The notes under the pieces: generated by a model
The model's database searches: none
Seen by the model: only the letters and a program-made list of their open reading frames with translations
What the model was told of the DNA's origin: nothing
Shown: positions 57,723 through 64,000 of the stretch, piece after piece
Layout of the letters: each line of letters opens with the position of its first letter
Numbering within the stretch: position 1 is the first letter of the stretch
Made by a program: the position numbers and the translations under genes
Assembly (NCBI GenBank): GCA_963746825.1
Contig: CAVVCU010000003.1
Span: 362,952 to 426,951, forward strand
DNA length: 64,000 nt
Direction: 5' to 3'
Source: JACVRW01 sp963746825
GTDB lineage: Bacteria; Actinomycetota; Thermoleophilia; Solirubrobacterales; Thermoleophilaceae

Positions 57723-58005
57723 TATAAGCATCGACGGTATCGTAGAGCGCCAGATACTTCGGGGTACCTTGCAGCGACACATACCGGCGCGCATGCAAAA
57801 ATCCTGGAATACCAGCACGTTCCGGCAGGTGCTCCTCGTCGTACCAGCGGTTGAAATCCGCTTCGATGTGCGCTGGGATGTCTGTCCACACTGCCAGTAA
57901 ACCTTTACCCTGCGTAGCCATCTTGCCCTGTGACATGGAAGATATTCTCTGACAGCGCTCATGAGGCATTCGCCGTTTCATCACGGGGTAGGCAATCGAC
58001 CTTGG

Positions 58006-59575
58006 TCAATGCACCATTCGCTCCTGTCCCGCCCAAAACTTCTCGCGCAGCTCGCGCTTGAGAATCTTCCCAGAGCCGCTCTTGGGCAGGGACCCCTGCG
58101 TAAAAATCTACCGAGCGCGGCACTTTGAAATGGGCGATATGGCTGCGGCAGTGCTCTATAATATCCTCAGCGCTGGCCTGCATGCCTGGCTTGAGCACGA
58201 CGATTGCCTTAATGGCCTCACCCCAGGTGGCGTCCGGCACGCCCACCACCGCCGCCTCCAGGATCGCCGGATGGGTATACAAGACATTTTCCACTTCGGT
58301 CGAGAAGACGTTTTCGCCGCCGGTGATGATCATGTCTTTCTTGCGGTCGACGATGTAGATGTAGCCCTCTTCGTCGACCGTCGCCAGATCACCGGTATAG
58401 AGCCAGCCATCGCGCAGGACATCGGCCGTCTCCTGCGGCTTGTTCCAGTACCCCACCATGATGTTCGGGCCTTTGGCGATGATCTCGCCCACCTCGCCGG
58501 GCTCGACTTCTCGCCCCTCGGTGTTGACCACCCGCACCCGCACGCCGATGATCTCGCGGCCACAGGAGAGCAACCGGCGCACTTTCTCCGGCGGGCCGTC
58601 GGCCACATGCTCCTCCGGCGGCAAGAATGTCAGCAGTGGCGCGGACTCGGTCAAGCCATAGAGATGAATAAAGCTACAGGTCAGCGTCTGCATCGCCTGT
58701 CGTGCCAATTCCGCCGGCATCGGGGCGCCACCATAGGCGATGTTGCGCAGGGTGCTCAAGTCGCGTGCCTTGACGTCCGGGTGATGAATGAGAAAATTGA
58801 TCATGGTGGGGATCAGCAGGGTGGCGGTGACCCGCTCACGCTCCATGACCTCGAGGGCGAGGTCGGGCTTGAAGCCGGGGATGATCACATGCGTGCCGCC
58901 GAGCCAGGTAATGAAATGACTGGTGGGACCGTCGGCGATATGAAACATCGGGCAGGCATGCAGGTACACCTCCCCGACCCGCCAGTCCATGCTGGCCAGG
59001 ACATGATGGGCATTGGCGAGGAGGTTGGCGTGCGACAACATCACGCCCTTGGGATGCCCCGTGGTGCCGCTGGTATAAAACAGGGCGGCGAGATCCTCCG
59101 GCGCCACGGGCGGTTGGCGGGAAATCGGCGCGGCGCGGCGTCGAGAAGGTGCTCATAGCTGTGAAAACCCTCGGGGGGAGGCCCGTCGCCGGTGAAGATG
59201 CAATGTTGGAGGGCGGGCAACTGATCGCGGATCTCGGCCAGCAGCGGCAGGAATTCAGGGCCCACGAAGAGGGTGTTGCTGCCGGAATCGTTGAGGATAT
59301 AGGCGATCTCACTGGCCGACAGGCGGATATTGAGCGGAACGGCCAGCGTCCCCATCTCCGGAGTGGCGTAGTAGAGCTCGAAATAGCGGTGACAATTGAA
59401 CATCAGGATGGCCAGCCGGTCCCCCTTGGCAATGCCCAGCCCATGCAACGCATGGCACAGTCGCTGGACACGCTCGGCCAAGCTCGCGGTAGGTGAAGTG
59501 CGTCGTGCCGCAAACGACCGCGGTGCGATTGGCATAAAATCGTACCGCGCGTTCGAGGATTTGTTGCAGGTCCAT
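58006..59575 (-). pseudogene. long-chain acyl-CoA ligase-like gene, three frameshifts
   Basis: From the ATG at 59575 (MDLQQILERAVRFYANRTAV) the protein runs through three frame changes (~59,487, ~59,108 and ~58,097) to a TGA at 58006. It is ~520 residues of the AMP-binding ligase family: YTSGTTGHPKGVMLSHAN, LYGLTESAPLL, GYWNKPQETADVLRDGWLYT and the final SLPKSGSGKILKRELREKFW with the catalytic Lys. It activates a fatty or aromatic acid with ATP and CoA. It directly follows the Mug-like gene (2 bp) on the same strand. Confidence 0.85.
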
Positions 59576-59577
59576 GG

Positions 59578-60126
59578 TTATCCCTCCTTGCGTGCCGGTA
59601 GATGGCGCAAGTCGTCGCGCAGGGCGCATAGATCGCGGAAATAGTCCAGGATGACGTGACGCGGATAGGCGGCGTTCCGCGCACTCGTTGAGGGCAGAAC
59701 GAACACCAGCGCCCCATGCAGGCGACGGGTTTGCCGTCCCGGTTGCGTGTGTTCCTGAAAGAACTGCTGATAGCCGGTGAGGCCGTTAAAGCAGACGATC
59801 AACGGCTGCACGCGGATGATCTTCTCGGCCAGCACCTGTCGTCCGGCGGCGAATTCGTCACCGCGCACGTCCGCCGCGCTGTTGGTAGGGCGTTTGACCA
59901 GATCGGTCAACCCCAGGCCGAATTCGATCACGCGCCAATCCTCCTGCGGCGAAAGTGGGAGGGGGATCAGGCCGGAGGCGTGCAGGGCCCACCAGAAGCG
60001 GTTCGTGGCACGCGCGTAGTAGTGTCCCTGCCGTGCTGAGTAGCTCCCAGGATTGATGCCCACAAAGAGGATGTCAGGGTGGTCCGGCAGGTAGTCGGGT
60101 AAGGTCGCTTCAGCGTCTGGGGGCAT
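59578..60126 (-). CDS. mug: Mug-type G:T/U mismatch-specific DNA glycosylase
   Basis: This ~182-residue uracil-DNA-glycosylase-fold protein has motif 1 FVGINPGSYSARQGHYYA, the ATNRFWWALHASGLIPLP helix and motif 2 VLPSTSARNAAY, as in the Mug/TDG family, which removes uracil or thymine mispaired with guanine. The start at 60126 is the most likely ATG; 60144 is possible. It is the only long gene of the right-hand part without a visible frameshift. Confidence 0.85.
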   Translation of the reverse strand: MPPDAEATLPDYLPDHPDILFVGINPGSYSARQGHYYARATNRFWWALHASGLIPLPLSPQEDWRVIEFGLGLTDLVKRPTNSAADVRGDEFAAGRQVLAEKIIRVQPLIVCFNGLTGYQQFFQEHTQPGRQTRRLHGALVFVLPSTSARNAAYPRHVILDYFRDLCALRDDLRHLPARKEG

Positions 60127-60805
60127 CGCTTTGTGGGGGCACAAAAGAGACCATCTAGTCCGCGACGGTCGCCATAGTCAGGTTTCCTTCGAAGGATGCT
60201 CAGAGAGGCGGCGTAATGCTGCGGCGTGATCTCGCGTGTGCGATCATCCCCGTTCAGATGCAACGCTGGGGCACAACGCAGATTCATGGCCTCTTCAGAG
60301 CTATCTTACTCTCCCTCCGATCGAAGTCAAGCCTCGATTGGGCGTTCATCCGCCTACACCTCCGCGTGGTATTCGCGACAGAGGCAGGCCGGGATGTCCG
60401 CCCAAATCGTTGTTCCCCCATGTGCGCATCTGACACCCACCGGCTGTGGAGGGCTGGACATTCATGGTTCCATTCAGTATGATGCAGCCCAGGTTGATGC
60501 CGCGTCGGCGATCAGGTGCAGAAGGGATGGCGACGGAAAACATGAGGCTGCATAGCTTCGAGCTAGTCAGGAACTGACGAAGATTTCTGCCTCAGGGGTG
60601 AGAGTGTCTGTGGATTTCTTGATCGAAATCGAATCGATGGTGCAGTGATTTCCGCATGAGCGCTGAGCGATCAGCGACCTGCCGTCGATTGGATCAGCAG
60701 TCAGCAGGACTCGAAATGCACTGTCGAGGGCTTCCCCACCGGCCGTTGGTGTCCCATGCACCCTCGTAGACGGCAGCTTGTTCCCACCGGGTGGACAATT
60801 CCTCA
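60127..60805. other. ~680-bp stretch without a recognisable gene
   Basis: Short frames exist on both strands but none has family-like sequence, a ribosome site or consistent codon use. It separates the minus-strand mug operon from the plus-strand MFS gene and should contain both promoters; no clear box was found. Confidence 0.5.
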
Positions 60806-61982
60806 ATGACAAGACGCTATGCATGGTACGTTCTGTTCGTCCTCACTGCGATCAATTTCATCAACTACGTCGATCGCCAGATTATTATTTCCCTGGGTCC
60901 GTTTATCCGCCGTGATCTGCAGCTCACCTATACCGGATTTGGATGGCTGATCACGGCGTTCATGCTCGATTCACTCGCTGACCTCCCTCCCCTTCGGCAT
61001 GCTCTCCGATCGCTGGGTGCGGCGTAAGATCATCGCCCTGGGAGTGTTTGGCTGGAGCGCCGCCACCTTCTTGTGCGGGCTCGCCACCGACTTCGGCCAG
61101 CTGCTGATGGCGCGCGCGGCGGTCGGCATCGGTGAGGCCGCCTATGGACCGCCGGCCAATTCGCTGCTGAGCGACGCATTTCCAGCCCTCGAGCGCTCTC
61201 GCATTCTGGGGTTCTTCAATCTGGGGATGTTTCTGGGGGGTGCCACAGGACTCATTCTGGGAGGAGTGCTCGGGGAAATCCTTGGTTGGCGAGCCTGTCT
61301 CTATCTCGTGAGTCTGCCGGGATTTCTGCTGGGGGGGCTGGCATGGTATCTGCGCGAACCCCCGCAAGTGGCGGTCCGGGAGCGCACGTCGATGAAGGCG
61401 CTTTTGCAGCAATCAATTGCTCGTCTATGTTCTGGTCGGCGGGGTCATTACGGCGTTCTCTGCCGGGGCGCTGATCGTCTGGATGCCGCAATTTGTGACC
61501 GATGTCCGGCTTTTTCGACCGCGCGATGCAGGGCTCTACGTCGGCGCGGTGGGGGTGACCGGGGGCTTGTTGGGGTGATCACCGGCAGCTATCTGGCCGA
61601 CTGGCTGTACGCTCGCTGGCCGTGGGGGCGGATGGCGACGATTGGCGTGGGACTCATTCTGCTCCTGTCCGTTTGTCACGCTGTCGCTCTATACGACGAA
61701 CCATGTGGCGATGCTGATCTATTTTTTCCTGGGCATTTTTTTAATGGTATGGTATACGGGGCCAATCATTGCCGTTATTCACGATATCGTCCCCTCGATG
61801 TGAAGGCAACTGCACAAGCGCTGTATATCCTCCTGATCCACCTGTTGGGGGACACCATGTCGCCAGCCATCGTCGGCAAGTTGGCCGACCTGTATGATCT
61901 GCAAGGGGCATTGCTCCTGCCGGCCGTGATTAATGTCGTCGGAGGTGTGATGTTTCTGATAGGCTGTCGTCGAGTTGGGTGA
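60806..61982 (+). pseudogene. MFS transporter (spinster-like), several frameshifts
   Basis: The start YAWYVLFVLTAINFINYVDR (helix 1 with the NYxDR motif) is followed by pieces in other frames: FGMLSDRWVRRKIIALGVFG, RAAVGIGEAAYGPPANSLLS, GVITAFSAGALIVWMPQFVT, and VKATAQALYILLIHLLGDTM up to the stop. Shifts occur near 60,975, 61,420, 61,500-61,580 and 61,675. It would be a ~390-residue, 12-helix major facilitator of the spinster/hexuronate-like group. Confidence 0.8.
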
Positions 61983-62103
61983 TTCGCCGGCGTAGACAGG
62001 CAGAGCCCGGCCATGCACGATCTACCGCGCACGGGGACGAGGGGAGGTGATCGGACATCCGCTGCCGGTCCCGCGTCGTCGTGGGCCGAAAAGCCGGTAA
62101 GAG

Positions 62104-62133
62104 TTGCTATCATTGGCGATCGAATGATATAAG
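62104..62133 (+). promoter_or_regulatory. sigma-70-like promoter before yggS
   Basis: TTGCTA (62104-62109), an 18-bp spacer and TATAAG (62128-62133) lie ~50 nt before the yggS start. It has the classical two-box form, unlike the left part of the window, where -10 boxes sit right before start codons. Confidence 0.55.
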
Positions 62134-62183
62134 AGAGATGCAGTTGGTTGCGCAAACGGGTTCGATCAGAGACAGAAAGGGAG

Positions 62184-62947
62184 ATGGCCATGGGGACAGT
62201 GGCAGACAACCTCAGTGCCGTAAAGGAGCGTATCGCCAAAGCCGCGGCCCGCGTCGGCCGTGATCCTGAGAGGATCACGTTCGTGGCGGTGACGAAAACC
62301 GTGCCGGTCGAGCGCATCCGTGAAGCCATCGATGCTGGTCAGCGGGTGTTCGGCGAGAACCGCGTCCAAGAGGCCCAGGCCAAGGTCGAAGTCCTGGGGC
62401 GTGAGGTACACTGGCATCTGATTGGCCATCTGCAGCGGAATAAGGTTAAGGTTGTGTGCGATCTCTTTGACCTGATCGAGTCGGTCGACAGTCTGCCGCT
62501 GGCACGGGATCTCAACACGCGTGCCGCGCAACACGGCATCGTCATGCCTATCCTGATGCAGGTGAATATCGGCGACGAGACGACGAAATCGGGTGTGCCG
62601 GCGGCCGAGACCCTGACACTGGTGCAGCAGGTCGCCGCCCTACGGCACGTGGCTGTTCGCGGGCTTATGTGCGTGCCGCCCGCGGTCGAGATCGCGGAGC
62701 ATGCCCGACCCTACTTCGTCGAACTGCGTGCCCTGGCTGAACAGATCGCCGGTGAACGCATCCCAACGTGTCGATGAGCGAGTTATCGATGGGGATGTCC
62801 CATGACTTCGATGTGGCGATCGAAGAAGGGGCGACCATGGTCCGCGTCGGCTCAGCCATTTTCGGCCCACGGCCGGAGATTATAGAGAGGAAGGTGAGGG
62901 TGGGCTGCGGCACTGCCTGCATGGATGAGGGATACCGACGATGCTGA
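62184..62947 (+). pseudogene. yggS: YggS-like PLP homeostasis protein, one frameshift
   Basis: It has NLSAVKERIAKAAARVGRDP, TFVAVTKTVPVERIREAIDA (PLP Lys), FGENRVQEAQAKVEV, HWHLIGHLQRNKVK and ARPYFVELRALAEQ, then a frameshift near 62,760, after which MSELSMGMSHDFDVAIEEGA and MVRVGSAIFG follow in another frame. The joined protein (~250 residues) is the PROSC/YggS family, which buffers pyridoxal phosphate. The stop overlaps the proC start by 7 bp. yggS-proC-yggT is a common core cluster. Confidence 0.9.
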
Positions 62948-63741
62948 ATGACATCATTGGCGGGGGGAACATGGGCGAGGCCATCATCAAGGGGCTCATC
63001 GCAGCCCATCTCGTCAAGCCCCAACAGATCACCGTGACTGATATCGTCGAGGCACGGCTGATCTATCTGCGGGACACCTACGGCGTGCGGGCCATGACCG
63101 ATAACGCCAAGGCAGTGGCGCCAGCAGACCTGATCATCCTGGCCGTCAAACCCCAGGATATCGTGCCGACCATTCAGGGGATTGCCGCGGCAGTGGACGA
63201 CCACCAGGTGGTTATTTCGATCGCCGCTGGAGTCCCCACTGCGAAGATTGAGGCGGCCTTCGGGCAGCCCGTACGGGTGGTGCGGGTGATGCCGAATACG
63301 CCGGCCCTGGTGCTGGCTGGGGCTGCCGGCTGTGTACTGGCCGCCATGCCACGGCGGCAGACCTGGAGATTGCCCGCGGCCTCTTCGACGCCCTGGGGAA
63401 GACGGTCGTGGTGTCTGAGTACCCTGATGGATGCGGTGACCGGTCTCAGCGGCAGCGGACCGGCCTATATCTTTCGTGCTGATCGAGGCACTGGCCGACG
63501 GTGGTGTGAAGATGGGACTGCCGCGCGAGGCAGCGCTGACCTTGGCCGCGCAGACCGTGTACGGTTCGGCCAAACTCCTGCTGGAGACCGGCCTGCATCC
63601 CGGCGAGTTGAAGGATCGCGTGACGTCACCGGCCGGCACGACCATTGCCGGACTGCATGCTTTGGAAGAGCGTGCGTTTCGCGGGGCGTCATGGACGCCG
63701 TTGAACGCGCCACACTGCGGTCCCGCGAACTCGGCCAGTAG
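62941..63741 (+). pseudogene. proC: pyrroline-5-carboxylate reductase, frameshifted
   Basis: Joined, it is a ~265-residue ProC that reduces pyrroline-5-carboxylate to proline. The N-terminal Rossmann part has IIGGGNMGEAIIKGLIAAHL, VILAVKPQD-type LIILAVKPQDI and VRVMPNTPALVLAGAAG. After shifts near 63,345-63,405, 63,475 and 63,690 come DAVTGLSGSGPAYIF, ALADGGVKMGLPREAALTLA, RVTSPAGTTIAGLHALEERA and the final MDAVERATLRSRELG. All family motifs survive in order. Confidence 0.9.
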
Positions 63742-63866
63742 TCTCGCTGACAGGTTCCGGGGACGGGATCTGTGCCGGTGATCCGTCGAGCCCGACATCG
63801 ACAGAGTATGTCGTCGCGCCTGTGGGCAAGCGGCTTTTCGCGAGAAAACAGAAAGAGGAAGACAGG

Positions 63867-64000
63867 ATGTTCGTATTCGGGAACTACTTTGGAGCCATCG
63901 CGCTTGTCCTTCACTATGCGCTCCAGCTATACATGTGGATCGTTATCGCACGCGCGGTGATTTCGTGGGTCTAGCAATCCCTACAACCCCATCGTGCAGT
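63867..64000 (+). pseudogene. yggT: YggT-family membrane protein, N-terminal part with frameshift
   Basis: FGNYFGAIALVLHYALQLYM then WIVIARAVISWV is the first helix pair of YggT/YlmG proteins. The frame ends at a TAG in GGTCTAGCAATCCC, but dropping one T restores the family motif ISWVSNPYNPIVQ, which runs off the window. An AGGAAGACAGG site precedes the ATG. YggT follows yggS-proC in many genomes. Confidence 0.8.

Larger units (their letters stand above)
56324..57936 (-). pseudogene. DUF4286/EthD-like gene split by an IS630-family element
   Basis: Read on the minus strand, the N-terminal part (GLLAVWTDIPAHIEADFNRW, YVSLQGTPKYLALYDTVDAY) ends at 57,723, and the C-terminal part (VLQSDPYLAVLGNSTTWTQR, RPHFQNFVHNEYELIRTLGT) resumes at 56,580. 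Both belong to the same family of two-repeat dimeric alpha/beta-barrel proteins, with the WYDEEH and HWYNT helix in each half. The IS inserted at a TA between them. Removing it leaves the halves one base out of frame, so a further indel is present; the C-terminus is also cut short. The gene lies downstream of the acyl-CoA ligase on the same strand. Confidence 0.75.

Noticed and set aside
60226..60824. Several 60-110-codon frames on both strands.
   Set aside because: No motifs, ribosome sites or consistent codon bias; treated as non-coding.
1..64000. CRISPR array or cas genes.
   Set aside because: No regularly spaced repeats and no Cas-like proteins were seen.

Overview
The window has two parts of different origin or history. 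Positions 1 to about 53,336 are very G+C-rich and gene-dense, with many ATGA or TGATG gene overlaps. The content points to an actinobacterium, most likely of the class Thermoleophilia (Solirubrobacterales-like). Pointers are a secreted protein with the SYANVVATLALFLALGGGA-type leader, fused FbiC and an F420-dependent glucose-6-phosphate dehydrogenase, crotonyl-CoA carboxylase/reductase plus ethylmalonyl-CoA mutase, and a FliA/WhiG-type sigma factor. The lineage is inferred from gene families and composition only. From about 53,337 to the end, G+C and codon use drop visibly, the gene set changes, and almost every long gene carries frameshifts. That part looks like another bacterium joined to the first (assembly chimera) or, less likely, an integrated island.

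Region by region. 1-6.6 kb: end of a CoA-transferase, three hypothetical or secreted proteins, a stand-alone retron (reverse transcriptase with a foldable ncRNA directly upstream), an LLM flavin/F420 oxidoreductase and an HtrA-like protease. 6.6-13.3 kb: FliA/WhiG sigma factor, ArsR/SRPBCC genes, an ECF sigma/beta-propeller anti-sigma pair, and an AraC regulator divergent from an NmrA-like protein. 13.3-20.2 kb: MeaB, ethylmalonyl-CoA mutase, MBL hydrolase, ClpS, response regulator, crotonyl-CoA carboxylase/reductase and a GST-like protein. 20.2-27 kb: a coiled-coil protein with a nuclease-like motif pattern (frameshifted), YgfZ, a multicopper oxidase-ZIP-DtxR operon and small proteins. 27-36 kb: ThiY-like lipoprotein, FbiC, MmsA and an fgd-SDR-cofD-cofC-cofE operon that makes and reduces coenzyme F420. 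36-49 kb: acyl-CoA and ketone-body metabolism (SDR, HMG-CoA lyase, enoyl-CoA hydratase, carboxyltransferase, 3-hydroxybutyrate dehydrogenase, acetoacetyl-CoA ligase) and transporters. 49-53.3 kb: a tRNA-rich stretch (Leu, Leu, Gly, Trp, broken Pro) with an AAA ATPase behind a 26-bp palindrome, a frameshifted HNH nuclease directly behind a perfect SOS box, and a phosphotriesterase-like hydrolase.

53.3-64 kb: tyrosine recombinase and excisionase-like HTH protein, an orphan membrane protein, a DUF29 protein, two small paralogous lipoproteins, an IS630-family element inside a DUF4286/EthD-like gene, a fatty-acyl-CoA-ligase-like gene, a Mug-type uracil glycosylase, a broken MFS gene and a yggS-proC-yggT cluster.

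The metabolic genes of the first part fit together. Acetyl-CoA, poly-hydroxybutyrate, leucine and valine degradation products would feed an ethylmalonyl-CoA route (Ccr, Ecm, MeaB, a propionyl-CoA-carboxylase-type beta subunit, MmsA). F420H2 made by Fgd would supply the LLM-family reductases. A recurrent TAnnnT box 5 to 11 nt upstream of start codons suggests that many transcripts here are leaderless.
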